Source of the DNA: an uncultured Selenomonadaceae bacterium
GTDB lineage: Bacteria; Bacillota; Negativicutes; Selenomonadales; Selenomonadaceae
Length of the DNA: 36,448 nt
Reading direction: 5' to 3'
Assembly: GCA_905236325.1 (NCBI GenBank)
Contig: CAJOPJ010000230.1
Coordinates: 1-36,448, forward strand
Below are positions 7,901-16,503 of the stretch, one piece after another. Within the stretch, counting starts at the first letter, position 1, and the number at the start of each line of letters is the position of its first letter. The notes under the pieces were generated by a model. The model had not been told where the DNA came from, searched no databases, and worked only from the letters and a program-made list of their open reading frames with translations. The position numbers and the translations under genes are program-made.

Positions 7901-8527
7901 TTGATAGCAATAATTGATTATGGCGTAGGAAATTTGTTCAGTGTTGAAAAAGCATTAACAGCGGTGGGCGCAAAAGTAAAAATCACAAGCGACGCTAAAG
8001 ATTTGCAAAGTGCAGAAAAATTAGTTTTGCCGGGCGTTGGCGCATTTGGCGACTGCATGAAAAATCTTGAGGCGACAGGTTTAATTCCGACAATTTTAGA
8101 ACAAGTTGCAACAATGAAGCCGCTGCTTGGAATTTGCGTAGGACTTCAGATTTTGTTTGAAGACAGCGAAGAATCGCCCGACGCAAAAGGCTTGGGAATT
8201 TTTAAAGGCAAAGTAAAAAAAATTCAGGCGAGCAATTTAAAAATTCCACACATGGGCTGGAACTCAATCAAAATTGGCAGAAAAAATTCAGCAGTAAAAT
8301 TTTCTGCGTCAAAACTGCTCAAAAATCTTGGCGACAAAAATTATTTTTATTTTGTACACAGTTATCACGCCGTGCCGTCAAATGAAAATTTAATTACTGC
8401 TACAACTGATTATGGCGAAGAAGTCACGGCGGCAGTTGAACTTGGAAATATTTTTGCAACGCAGTTTCATCCGGAAAAATCCGGCGATGTCGGCTTGCAA
8501 GTTTTAAAAAATTTTGTTGAACTTTAA
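7901..8527 (+). CDS. hisH: imidazole glycerol phosphate synthase glutaminase subunit HisH
   Basis: HisH hydrolyses glutamine and channels ammonia to HisF, which makes imidazole glycerol phosphate and AICAR. The class I amidotransferase triad is visible: nucleophile Cys in GICVGLQ and the His-Glu pair in QFHPEKS; LVLPGVGAFGDCM and IPHMGWN are family-typical. Upstream GTG/ATG codons extend the frame to 7856, but the TTG at 7901, nine bases after GAGG (7888-7891), gives the canonical MIAIIDYGVGNL start (208 aa). No other his gene is in the window. Next to hldD, a role with a HisF-like partner in surface-sugar amination is an alternative, but histidine synthesis is more likely. Confidence 0.93.
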   Translation: MIAIIDYGVGNLFSVEKALTAVGAKVKITSDAKDLQSAEKLVLPGVGAFGDCMKNLEATGLIPTILEQVATMKPLLGICVGLQILFEDSEESPDAKGLGIFKGKVKKIQASNLKIPHMGWNSIKIGRKNSAVKFSASKLLKNLGDKNYFYFVHSYHAVPSNENLITATTDYGEEVTAAVELGNIFATQFHPEKSGDVGLQVLKNFVEL

Positions 8528-8594
8528 TCACTGAATTAGCAGCTAAAAATCTAATCTACTAATCAGCTAAAATCAACTGAAAGGAGATTTTTTT

Positions 8595-9566
8595 ATGATT
8601 ATTGTAACAGGCGGCGCAGGTTTTGTTGGCAGCAATATTGTGCACGAACTAAATAATCAAGGACGCACAGATATTTTAATTGTTGATAACTTGGGCAACG
8701 GCGACAAGTACAAAAACTTAATCGGCTTAAAATTTATTGATTATCAGCACATGGACGACTTCATCAAAACTTTGGGGAAGAGCGACTTTTTCGGACTTGA
8801 TATCGACGCAATTTTCCACGAAGGAGCCTGCGCTGATACTTTGGAACAGGATTTAGGCTTTTTAATGCGCCGCAACTATGAATATTCCAAAGCCTTGCTA
8901 AATTTTTGTATAAATCGCCAAGTGCCTTTTATTTACGCCTCAAGCGCGTCTGTTTATGGCAACGGCAAAAAAGGCTTTATGGAACGCGAAGACTGCGAAG
9001 AGGCTTTAAATCAACACGCCTTTAGCAAATTACTTTTCGACAGGTATGTAAGGCAATTTATTCACGACGCACACAGTAAAATTATCGGCTTAAGATATTT
9101 CAATGTATTCGGTCCGCAAGAAATGCACAAAGACAAAATGGCATCAATTTTTTATCAAATTTATCGACGCATGAAACTTGGCGGCAAATTTATTAAACTT
9201 TACAAAGGCACTGACGGCTACAAAGATGGCGAACAAAAGCGCGACTTCATTTATATTAAAGATGTTGTCAAAATAAATCTGTGGTGCATGGAAAATAATT
9301 TGCCGAATGGAATTTACAACTGCGGAACCGGTCAAGCACACACATTCAATGAAGTCGCTCAAGCTATAATTTCAACAGTCGGCAGCGGCAAAATTGAATA
9401 TACGCCTTTTCCGGACGAACTGCGCGGCAAATATCAAAATTTCACCGAAGCCGATATGTCGAAACTTACAAACGTGGGCTATCAAGAAAATTTCACGCCG
9501 CTGGATTCTGCTGTTCGCGAATATTTCCAAATATTGGACAAAGGCGGCTACTTTTATAATGTATAA
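8595..9566 (+). CDS. hldD: ADP-L-glycero-D-manno-heptose-6-epimerase
   Basis: HldD (RfaD) epimerises ADP-D-glycero-D-manno-heptose to the L-glycero form, the heptose donor for the LPS inner core. The 323-residue protein has the Rossmann motif TGGAGFVGSN (residues 5-14), HEGACADTLEQD (about 75-86), SSASVYG (116-122), FNVFGPQEMHKDKMAS with the conserved Lys near 179, and KRDFIYIKDV. The YxxxK motif of the SDR fold is changed: the segment reads QHAFSK, so the position of the usual catalytic Tyr is His141 (codon 9015-9017), while the Lys (145) is kept. RBS GAAAGGAG precedes ATG 8595. It is 67 nt downstream of hisH with no terminator between. Its presence argues for an outer membrane. Confidence 0.94.
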   Translation: MIIVTGGAGFVGSNIVHELNNQGRTDILIVDNLGNGDKYKNLIGLKFIDYQHMDDFIKTLGKSDFFGLDIDAIFHEGACADTLEQDLGFLMRRNYEYSKALLNFCINRQVPFIYASSASVYGNGKKGFMEREDCEEALNQHAFSKLLFDRYVRQFIHDAHSKIIGLRYFNVFGPQEMHKDKMASIFYQIYRRMKLGGKFIKLYKGTDGYKDGEQKRDFIYIKDVVKINLWCMENNLPNGIYNCGTGQAHTFNEVAQAIISTVGSGKIEYTPFPDELRGKYQNFTEADMSKLTNVGYQENFTPLDSAVREYFQILDKGGYFYNV

Positions 9567-9605
9567 TTAAATTTGAGTAATGGATAATTAAAAATATTTT
9601 TCAAG

Positions 9606-9634
9606 TTGACTTTATAAAACTGTTGTGCTAAATT
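9606..9634 (+). promoter_or_regulatory. promoter for the HMA fusion gene
   Basis: TTGACT (9606-9611), 17-nt spacer ending TGTGC, TAAATT (9629-9634). Confidence 0.7.
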
Positions 9635-9684
9635 TTAGCTATCGAAAATAAATTTCAATTAAAATATCTAAGCAGGTGATTTTT

Positions 9685-10095
9685 ATGGCAACAGCAGTTT
9701 TGGGAACAGTTATTGCAGTTTGGTTTGCTTTCTGTTTAAAAAAAATGTACAATTCGTTTTTCAAAGGCGAGGCGGCTTGTTGTTCTAACGAAGGCTGCTC
9801 AGGTTGCGCCGGCGGTTGTGCAATGCACAAAGCTATGGAGGACAGTTATCGTGCGCGTGTTGAAAAAATTTCACATTTCGCGCTGAAAAAATCTATTGAT
9901 GTGGACGGAATGACTTGCGACAAATGCGTTGCCAGAGTTGTTCGCGCACTTGAAAAAATTGATGGCGTGGCAGTTGTTGCTGTCAGTCTTGAAAAACAAT
10001 CTGCGCTTGTCGGTTTCACAAAAAATATTTCCAATGACATTTTATCTGACGCAATTAAACGCGCCGGTTATAAAGCTACTGCATTTGCAGCATAA
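9685..10095 (+). CDS. Cys-rich membrane protein fused to a heavy-metal-associated (HMA) domain
   Basis: This 136-residue protein seems to be a fusion. Residues 1-50 look like a FeoB-associated Cys-rich membrane protein: one N-terminal membrane helix (MATAVLGTVIAVWFAFCL), a basic segment, then a dense cluster with Cys at about 32, 33, 38, 41 and 45. Residues 68-136 are an HMA ferredoxin-like domain with the metal-binding loop GMTCDKC (Cys78, Cys81), followed by IDGVAVVAVSLEKQSALV and AIKRAGYKA. The start is ATG 9685 with AGGTGA upstream; an earlier GTG at 9676 is part of that site. It is monocistronic, with no feoB, copA or copper repressor nearby. A membrane-tethered copper or other soft-metal chaperone is a reasonable inference. 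Confidence 0.82.
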   Translation: MATAVLGTVIAVWFAFCLKKMYNSFFKGEAACCSNEGCSGCAGGCAMHKAMEDSYRARVEKISHFALKKSIDVDGMTCDKCVARVVRALEKIDGVAVVAVSLEKQSALVGFTKNISNDILSDAIKRAGYKATAFAA

Positions 10096-10144
10096 AATAG
10101 CTTTTAAAATTTTATAAAAGCTTAAAGCTGACAACTTAAATATT

Positions 10145-10173
10145 TTGACAATACCTCTGTTATGTGTTAAATT
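10145..10173 (+). promoter_or_regulatory. promoter for pncB-aroE
   Basis: TTGACA (10145-10150), 17-nt spacer ending TGTGT, TAAATT (10168-10173); RBS CGGAGGA follows about 21 nt later. Confidence 0.72.
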
Positions 10174-10207
10174 TTTGCTTGTTTAACACTGTACGGAGGA
10201 TTTTTTT

Positions 10208-11668
10208 ATGACGCAATTTGACAGCCGCAATATCAGTATGATGATGGACTTTTATGAAATGACTATGGCAAACGGTTATTTTGAAAGTGGCGGCGAACAC
10301 TCCAGAGTTGCCTTTGATGTATTTTATCGCAGAAATCCCGACAACGGCGGTTTCGCAATTTTTGCAGGATTGGAGCAAATTATTGAGTATGTCGAAAATA
10401 TGCACTTCAGCGCGGAGGATGTAGACTACTTCCGCCGGCAAAATCTGTTCAGCGAAGATTTTTTAAATTACCTTGCTGATTTTCATTTTCACGGCGACAT
10501 TTACGCTTTCCCCGAAGGCACAATTATGTATCCGAACGAACCTTTCATGACAGTTATTGCGGACTTAATCGACGCACAACTGATTGAAACTGCAATTTTG
10601 GCGCAAGTTAATCATCAGTCACTGATTGCTACAAAAGCACGCAGAATTGTTCGCAGTGCGGAAGGCAGATTAGTTTCAGACTTCGGCGCAAGACGCGCAC
10701 ATAATTTCGACGCGGCTACTTACGGCTCACGCGCAGCATTTATCGGCGGAGTTCACGGCACTGCGACTGTTTCGGCAGGTCAGCAGTTCGGTATACCGAT
10801 TAGCGGCACTATGGCGCACAGCTGGGTTATGTACTTCAATGATGAATTTGAGGCTTTCAAACGCTACGCTGAAGTTTATCCTGACGCTACAACTTTGCTT
10901 GTGGATACTTACGATGTAATTCACAGCGGAATCCCAAACGCAATTCGCGTGGCAAAAGAAATTCTTGAACCTCAAGGGCACAGGCTTAAAGGCGTAAGAA
11001 TTGACAGCGGCGATTTAGCTTACCTGTCAAAACGCGTCAGGAAAATGTTGGACGACGCCGAACTTAACGACTGCAAAATTGTTGTCAGCAACAGCTTGGA
11101 CGAATTTACAATAACTTCACTTTTGAATCAAGGCGCGGCGATTGACAGTTTCGGCGTTGGCGAAAGATTGATAACCGCAAAGTCTGAACCTGTTTTCGGC
11201 GCGGTTTATAAAATTGTTGCAGTCGGCGAGGAAGGAAATTTTATTCCGCGAATCAAAGTCAGTGAAAATGTTGAAAAAATTACAAATCCCGGACTTAAAA
11301 GCGTTTACAGAATTTACAACGCGGACGGTCACGCTGTGGCTGATATGATTGCAATGCTTGATGAAGTTGTGGATTTGTCGGAGCCGTTCAGATATATTGA
11401 TCCTATTGAACCTTGGAAACAGCGTAAGTTTATAAATTGCACGGCGAAAAGTCTGCAAAAACTTTATGTCAAAGAAGGCAAGCGCGTTGAAACACTGCCA
11501 ACTTTGCAAGAAATTCGCGACTATGTAAAATTTCAACTCGATAATGAAATTTGGCAGGAAGAACAGCGTTATGAAAATCCGCACAAACATTTCTTGGACT
11601 TCACGCCTGATTACTATGAAATGAAAATGAACTTGCTTTATAAAACGCGGTCAAAATTGAACAGCTAG
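10208..11668 (+). CDS. pncB: nicotinate phosphoribosyltransferase
   Basis: PncB condenses nicotinate with PRPP, coupled to ATP hydrolysis, to make nicotinate mononucleotide in NAD salvage. The 486-residue protein matches the long Firmicute type: DFYEMTMANGYF near the N-terminus, FDVFYRRNPDNGGFAIFAG, DFGARRAHNFDAA, GTMAHSWVM with the conserved active-site His, and VRIDSGDLAYLSK. The C-terminal region (FINCTAKSLQKLYVKEGKR, then LDNEIW) is the usual lid. The start is ATG 10208 after CGGAGGA. aroE begins 11 nt downstream, so the two are probably one transcript. Confidence 0.95.
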   Translation: MTQFDSRNISMMMDFYEMTMANGYFESGGEHSRVAFDVFYRRNPDNGGFAIFAGLEQIIEYVENMHFSAEDVDYFRRQNLFSEDFLNYLADFHFHGDIYAFPEGTIMYPNEPFMTVIADLIDAQLIETAILAQVNHQSLIATKARRIVRSAEGRLVSDFGARRAHNFDAATYGSRAAFIGGVHGTATVSAGQQFGIPISGTMAHSWVMYFNDEFEAFKRYAEVYPDATTLLVDTYDVIHSGIPNAIRVAKEILEPQGHRLKGVRIDSGDLAYLSKRVRKMLDDAELNDCKIVVSNSLDEFTITSLLNQGAAIDSFGVGERLITAKSEPVFGAVYKIVAVGEEGNFIPRIKVSENVEKITNPGLKSVYRIYNADGHAVADMIAMLDEVVDLSEPFRYIDPIEPWKQRKFINCTAKSLQKLYVKEGKRVETLPTLQEIRDYVKFQLDNEIWQEEQRYENPHKHFLDFTPDYYEMKMNLLYKTRSKLNS

Positions 11669-11679
11669 GAGTGATTGAA

Positions 11680-12579
11680 TTGCTTTCAGAGGAAATTAAA
11701 AACTTCGGTATTGTCGGCTATCCTGTCGGACATTCATTGTCACCAAAAATTTACATGGCGGCTTTTGCGTCGGGTGGCTATCCAAAATACAACTATATTC
11801 CGATGCCAATGCCTGCAGGTCGGCTTATGCTTGTCGTGGACGGCGTTAAGGATTTGGAATTTCGCGGAATCAATGTAACAATTCCGCACAAAACCAACAT
11901 TATGAAATATCTTGACGCGATTGATCCTGACGCAAAAATTATCGGCGCGGTTAATACTATTGTCAATGACGGCGGAATGTTGACCGGCTACAACACAGAT
12001 GTTACAGGCTTTCTTGCGTCGCTGACTGAGGCTGATTTTTTGGCGGAAGATTGCAACGCTGTAATTTTAGGCGCAGGTGGTGTGGCTCGTGCGGCAATTT
12101 GGGGGCTTTGCAAGCGCAATGCAGGTTGCATAACAATCGGCGCAAGAAATCCTGAAAAAGCCGCTAACTTGGCTAAAGATTTTGAACAGTACAGCGATAT
12201 TTTGGTTTATGATTGGCAGGCGGAAGAGTTCAAGGAAATTTTGCAGTCGGCGGACATTTTGATTAACGCAACGCCGCTGGGTATGTATCCAAATTTGGAC
12301 GAAATGCCACCGGTAGACTTGACGCTTTTGCCTGAAGGCGCGTTGGTTTACGATATAATTTACAACCCCGCCAAAACAAAATTTTTGCAGAAGGCAGAGG
12401 AACTCGGCTTCAAAACTTTGAACGGCTTGTCAATGCTTTTGCGACAGGGCGAAGAAGCTTACAGGCTTTTCACAGGCGAACTGCCGGACCTCGACATAAT
12501 GCGGCGCGTTGCCTTGCAAGAATTGAAAGTTCTGCAAAGAAAAATTGACAAGGAAAAAGAAAAAACCACCATTCAATAA
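11680..12579 (+). CDS. aroE: shikimate dehydrogenase
   Basis: AroE reduces 3-dehydroshikimate with NADPH in the shikimate pathway. The catalytic Lys is in NVTIPHKTN and the paired Asp in GYNTDVTGF. The nucleotide-binding motif is GAGGVARAA, followed by the TIGARNPEKA segment, and NATPLGMYP and YDIIYNPAKT are family-typical. The frame opens at GTG 11671, but AGGAGTG (11667-11673) is the ribosome-binding site and TTG 11680 the likely start (299 aa). The binding site overlaps the pncB stop codon. Chorismate synthase (aroC) is also in this window but far away and on the other strand. Confidence 0.95.
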   Translation: MLSEEIKNFGIVGYPVGHSLSPKIYMAAFASGGYPKYNYIPMPMPAGRLMLVVDGVKDLEFRGINVTIPHKTNIMKYLDAIDPDAKIIGAVNTIVNDGGMLTGYNTDVTGFLASLTEADFLAEDCNAVILGAGGVARAAIWGLCKRNAGCITIGARNPEKAANLAKDFEQYSDILVYDWQAEEFKEILQSADILINATPLGMYPNLDEMPPVDLTLLPEGALVYDIIYNPAKTKFLQKAEELGFKTLNGLSMLLRQGEEAYRLFTGELPDLDIMRRVALQELKVLQRKIDKEKEKTTIQ

Positions 12580-12594
12580 CTTGGTTGGTGGTTT
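12563..12594 (+). terminator. terminator-like hairpin at the end of aroE
   Basis: AAACCACC (12563-12570) pairs perfectly with GGTGGTTT (12587-12594) around a 16-nt loop that contains the aroE stop codon. The T tract after it is weak (TTTGAC), so termination may be inefficient. Confidence 0.5.
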
Positions 12595-12643
12595 GACTTT
12601 GACTGATTTTTATGTGAATAATCCTGAACCTTCGCGCGATGGT

Positions 12644-13960
12644 TTAACTGCCATAGGAGTATAAAACTTTTTTCGGCTGAAAATCTTGACCGACCAATGC
12701 TTGATAAAATTCTGCGCCGGTTCTGATTGGTACAATTTCAGCTGAAAAATTTTTCTGCAAATCTTCAACAGAAACATCATCAAGAAAAACTTTTTCGCCG
12801 GCGCGTAAAGCTGTTGCCGGAATTAAAATTTTGTCGCAGTCACTGCGGCTATTTTTTTGCAGATTTTTTAAAATGTCTGCGCCGGTCAAAAGTCCTGAAA
12901 CATTCACAGTCGCGCCGAAAAATTCATTCTCGACAGGAATAATTTTTGCGTCAACTTGCAAATTTTCAGCCAAACTTTGCAAAATTTTAGCAAAGGAAGT
13001 TCCTGCTACAACATCGACTTTCAAACTCACTGCCAAATGTTCACTGTCCATCGAATAAAAATCTTCAATAAAATTTCGCGTCAAGCCAATGCCATTTTCA
13101 ATTTGAGGAAAGTCGTCATAAAAATCAGCAGGCGGCATTTCGCGTTCAGCCAGAAAATAAAATTCGTCGCCAAGATAAATAAAAGTTTTGCCAATTTCTG
13201 CGCGTATTTTTTGCTGAATTTTTTCAACCTGCGCGATAACTTTTTCTGCGCCGACTTTATCAAACTGGTTAAGCTGAAAATTGTCGCGTCTGTGTTTAGT
13301 TACGCCGACAGGAACAATCGCCAAACTTTGAACATACGGACGACGCTTTAAAAGTTCGGCAATAGTGAAGTCCAATTCCGAGCCGTCATTCAAGCCGGCG
13401 CAAAGTACAACCTGAGTGTGATATTCCACGCCACAACTTTCCAACTTGTCGAGCTGTTCGGAAATTTTTTCTGCAAGCGGTGTTCTAAGCATTTTCGCGC
13501 GTAATTTTGGATTCATTGCCTGAATTGAAATGTAAAGCGGCGACAGGTGAAAATTTTTTATGCGTTTGAAGTCCGCGTCAGTCAAATTTGTCAACGTGAT
13601 AAAATTGCCATACAAAAAACTAAGTCGATAATCGTCGTCCTTGATAGACAAAGTTTTACGCATATTTGGCGCGATCATATCGACAAAACAAAAAACGCAG
13701 TGATTTTTGCACTGCTGAACTTTATCAACCGCCGATTCAAACTTTGCGCCAATTTCTTCGTCCGCGTCTTTGTCAAAGGCAATAATTTCCTGCTCGCCGT
13801 CCGCATGTTCGACTAAAAGTTCAATTTCTTCGTCCGCAAATAAAAAGCTGAATTCAATCAAGTCTTGCGGCTTGGAATCGTTCACAGCCAAAATTTTGTC
13901 GCCGACCACTAAGCCCAATTCTTCAGCCAAGCCCTGCGGTTCAATTTCTGCAATAGTCAT
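12644..13960 (-). CDS. DUF512 radical SAM protein with N-terminal PDZ-like domain
   Basis: This 438-residue protein matches the DUF512 family of putative FeS/radical SAM enzymes. It has a PDZ-like N-terminus (IEPQGLAEELGLVVGDKIL, about residues 6-24), a radical SAM cluster CKNHCVFC (Cys84, Cys88, Cys91), the family signature KDDDYRLSFLYGNFITLTNL (about 107-126), SIQAMNP, and the C-terminal DUF512 domain (VAGTSFAKILQ, NEFFGATVNVSGLLTGADI, FLDDVS). The reaction is unknown; in other Firmicutes the gene is often near der/engA. Here its ATG overlaps the stop of the PASTA kinase by four bases (ATGA at 13957-13960), so it is translationally coupled and is the last gene of the fhaA-prpC-kinase operon. 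Confidence 0.9.
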   Translation of the reverse strand: MTIAEIEPQGLAEELGLVVGDKILAVNDSKPQDLIEFSFLFADEEIELLVEHADGEQEIIAFDKDADEEIGAKFESAVDKVQQCKNHCVFCFVDMIAPNMRKTLSIKDDDYRLSFLYGNFITLTNLTDADFKRIKNFHLSPLYISIQAMNPKLRAKMLRTPLAEKISEQLDKLESCGVEYHTQVVLCAGLNDGSELDFTIAELLKRRPYVQSLAIVPVGVTKHRRDNFQLNQFDKVGAEKVIAQVEKIQQKIRAEIGKTFIYLGDEFYFLAEREMPPADFYDDFPQIENGIGLTRNFIEDFYSMDSEHLAVSLKVDVVAGTSFAKILQSLAENLQVDAKIIPVENEFFGATVNVSGLLTGADILKNLQKNSRSDCDKILIPATALRAGEKVFLDDVSVEDLQKNFSAEIVPIRTGAEFYQALVGQDFQPKKVLYSYGS

Positions 13961-15747
13961 CTGTTTTTACTTGCCCCGCCTTCACGCGTTGGAACATCGC
14001 CTTCAGCATCAAAAGTTTCAATGCTCACAGGTTCATCATAATTTTGTGCGCCGTGTTCACTATAAATTTCAGCATCGCGGCGTTCAGCTTGAGTTTCCTC
14101 ACGCGCAGAAATTACCAAGTCTACGCTGTCGCCTTCAGAAAGCTCAGCATTAGGCGCAGGAGTTTGACTTACAACAGTGCCTTCAGCTTGGTGGCTTGTT
14201 TCATAGCTGATTGAACCGACAATCAAGCCACGACTTTCAATGCTTGAACGCGCAACTTCCAAACTTGCATTTTGAACATCAGGTACGCTGACTTTTGCAG
14301 GTTCGTTTTGCTGTTTACTGCCGCGTGAAACAATTAAATCAACGCTTTGTCCACGCACAATTTTTGTTCCAAGTGTTGGGTCGTGCGATAAAACTGTTCC
14401 GGGTTCAGCGTCGTCATCTTTTTCATAAACCGAACCAAGTTTCAAACCAAGTTTCAGAAGTCTTTCGGTTGCCGCCGATTTAGTTAAGCCAACTAAGTCC
14501 GGCATATCGATAGCCTCGCCGCCTTTGCTGACATAAATTGTAACAAGCCTTTCAGCTTTGACACTGCGTCCAGGGTCTGGGTCTTGCGAAACAACTTGAC
14601 CGGCAGGAACGGTAGCGTCGTAAGTTTCGGCAACATTCACGCGTAATTTGCCGTCCTCAAGAATTTGTCTTGCTAAAGCTAACTGCTTGCCTTTGACATC
14701 AGGCACGATAACTTCCTCACTGCTCCAAAATTTGCCGAATGACATAAAACTTCCAATACCAATACCAAACAATAAAAATGCAACCACACCGGCAATAAAC
14801 ATTTTGCCTTTGTAGAAAGGTTTTTCGGCAGGTTCAGAATTTGTATTTGAAATATTTCTGCGCGGCGAAAAATTATTTTCTGAACGCGGCAAAAGTTGCG
14901 TTGCGTCAGGGTCACCGGGATTTATGACATTCAAACTTGCCTCAATGTTTGTCAAGGCTTGAATTAAATCAAAAGCTGTCGGGCGGTGTTCAGGATTTTT
15001 GCTCATAGCGCGGAGCGTAACAGCCTCGAACATTGGCGGAATATGCGAACGATACATGCTGGGAATTGTAGGTTCTTCTTCAATGTGTTTCATTGCGATA
15101 GCAACTGCATTTTCGCCTGTGAAAGGCAACTTGCCTGTCAACATTTCATACATAACAACGCCAAGCGAATAAACATCAGACTTTGGGGTGATAGTTGAGC
15201 CTTGCGCCTGTTCGGGCGAAAAATAATGCACGCTGCCGACAACACTGCCGCTGTAAGTCATTGTTGATTCAGTGACTGCGCGTGCAATTCCGAAGTCAGC
15301 AATTTTTGCGTGACCGTCAGCCGTCAGCAAAATGTTGTGCGGCTTAATGTCGCAGTGAACTAAATTATTTTCGTGCGCGTGAGCCAAGCCGCTTGCAATG
15401 TCTTTTGCGATTGTCACGGCTTCTGAAATTTCTAACGCGCCGACTTCGCGCAATTTGTCTTTGAGCGAATTGCCCTGCACATATTCCATAACAATGTAGT
15501 GATCGTCGCCGTCAATACCGACATCATAAATATTTACAATGTTTGCGTGCGAAAGACGCGCAGCCGCCTTTGCCTCGCGGTGAAATTTTTCAATAAATTC
15601 AGCGTCCGCCTTGTAGGCTTCGTGCAAAATTTTCACTGCAACTTTTCTATCAAGCAATTTATCATGCGCCAAGTAAACTTCTGCCATTCCGCCGGAGCCA
15701 ATTTTTTCCTCCAACGCGTAACGCTCGCCCAAAATTCGCTGAGCCAT
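13957..15747 (-). CDS. prkC: PASTA-domain Ser/Thr protein kinase (PrkC/Stk type)
   Basis: This is a membrane-spanning eukaryotic-like kinase that senses peptidoglycan or lipid II and phosphorylates cytoplasmic targets. Kinase domain, residues about 10-270: glycine loop GSGGMAEV (17-24), Lys39 in VAVKIL, catalytic loop HCDIKPHN (131-138), DFG (151-153), and SPEQAQG after the activation loop. One transmembrane helix lies at about 316-336. Outside are three PASTA repeats (about 346-410, 414-480, 487-550), each with PD[VL] and a VVSQDP/VLSHDP-like motif. The loop reads HCD rather than HRD, so it is a non-RD form, which I recall in other clostridial relatives. RBS GGGAG precedes ATG 15747. Upstream is its phosphatase. 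Confidence 0.95.
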   Translation of the reverse strand: MAQRILGERYALEEKIGSGGMAEVYLAHDKLLDRKVAVKILHEAYKADAEFIEKFHREAKAAARLSHANIVNIYDVGIDGDDHYIVMEYVQGNSLKDKLREVGALEISEAVTIAKDIASGLAHAHENNLVHCDIKPHNILLTADGHAKIADFGIARAVTESTMTYSGSVVGSVHYFSPEQAQGSTITPKSDVYSLGVVMYEMLTGKLPFTGENAVAIAMKHIEEEPTIPSMYRSHIPPMFEAVTLRAMSKNPEHRPTAFDLIQALTNIEASLNVINPGDPDATQLLPRSENNFSPRRNISNTNSEPAEKPFYKGKMFIAGVVAFLLFGIGIGSFMSFGKFWSSEEVIVPDVKGKQLALARQILEDGKLRVNVAETYDATVPAGQVVSQDPDPGRSVKAERLVTIYVSKGGEAIDMPDLVGLTKSAATERLLKLGLKLGSVYEKDDDAEPGTVLSHDPTLGTKIVRGQSVDLIVSRGSKQQNEPAKVSVPDVQNASLEVARSSIESRGLIVGSISYETSHQAEGTVVSQTPAPNAELSEGDSVDLVISAREETQAERRDAEIYSEHGAQNYDEPVSIETFDAEGDVPTREGGASKNR

Positions 15748-15773
15748 TAAAATTTCTCCCTTCGGTCGAAATT

Positions 15774-15799
15774 AGACGCTAGTAAATTTTCTAGCGTCT
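15774..15799 (-). repeat. 9-bp perfect inverted repeat between phosphatase and kinase genes
   Basis: AGACGCTAG (15774-15782) and CTAGCGTCT (15791-15799) form a perfect 9-bp stem with an 8-nt loop in the 57-nt gap between the prpC stop and the prkC start. On the minus strand it is not followed by a T run, so it is more likely an mRNA processing, stability or attenuation hairpin than a full terminator. Confidence 0.7.
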
Positions 15800-15804
15800 G
15801 GTGT

Positions 15805-16503
15805 TTAATTTTTAACCACTATTACAGAAATATTATCGTGACCGCCACCGTCCAACGCGGCTTGAATTAAATCATCTGCAGGATTCTCACTTTCAAGTAT
15901 TATATGCCCAATGTGCCAATCGTCAACCATATTTGTTAAGCCGTCCGTGCAAAGCAAATAAATATCGCCGTTTTGAACTTCAAAACTGCCGACTTCGACT
16001 TCAATTTCTTCCATTGCGCCGACTGCCTGTGTCAAAACATTTTTCATTGGATGTACGCGCGCTTGTTCAGGTGTAATTTCGCCGCTGCGAACTAAAGATT
16101 CAACATAGGATTGATCTTCTGTAATTTGTTCAAATTTTAAATTGCACATTCTGTAAAGCCGGCTGTCGCCAACTTGTGCAAAATACGCCCTGCCTTCCGA
16201 CAAATTTAAAATTGTCGCAGTTGTGCCCATGCCTTGAAGTTCAGGATTTTCACGCGCCCTTTGTAAAATTGCTGTGTTAGATTTTAATATTGCTTGCTTT
16301 AAAATTTCCTCAGTCCAATCTTCCTGAACTTGCAATAAAAAATTTTGCACTGTGTCAATCAATAAATTGCTTGCAACTTCGCCGGCGACTGCGCCGCCCA
16401 TACCGTCCGCCACAACAAAAGCTGCAGGTTTGATAATTGCCAGCGCGTCTTCATTGTTTTTGCGAACTTTGCCGACATGCGTTGCTTGATAAATTTTTAG
16501 CAC
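15805..16503 (-). CDS. prpC: PP2C-family Ser/Thr phosphatase (PrpC/Stp type)
   Basis: This 232-residue cytoplasmic PPM/PP2C phosphatase is expected to reverse the phosphorylation made by the adjacent PASTA kinase. Metal-binding and catalytic motifs appear in order: RKNNEDA, VADGMGG (about residues 33-39), GMGTTATIL, QVGDSRLYR, LLCTDGLTN, and GGHDNISVIVV at the C-terminus. The GTG start at 16503 is preceded by GAGG in GAGGTTGAGTAA. A 121-nt gap separates it from fhaA upstream and a 57-nt gap with an inverted repeat separates it from the kinase downstream. All four genes face the same way. Confidence 0.95.
   Translation of the reverse strand: MLKIYQATHVGKVRKNNEDALAIIKPAAFVVADGMGGAVAGEVASNLLIDTVQNFLLQVQEDWTEEILKQAILKSNTAILQRARENPELQGMGTTATILNLSEGRAYFAQVGDSRLYRMCNLKFEQITEDQSYVESLVRSGEITPEQARVHPMKNVLTQAVGAMEEIEVEVGSFEVQNGDIYLLCTDGLTNMVDDWHIGHIILESENPADDLIQAALDGGGHDNISVIVVKN

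Noticed and set aside
10099..10122. AGCTTTT/AAAAGCT hairpin after the HMA fusion gene as a terminator
   Set aside because: The stem is AT-rich and there is no T tract after it, so I do not call it.
11117..11590. A 157-codon frame antisense to pncB
   Set aside because: It is a shadow of the conserved pncB gene, with no start signal and no family match.
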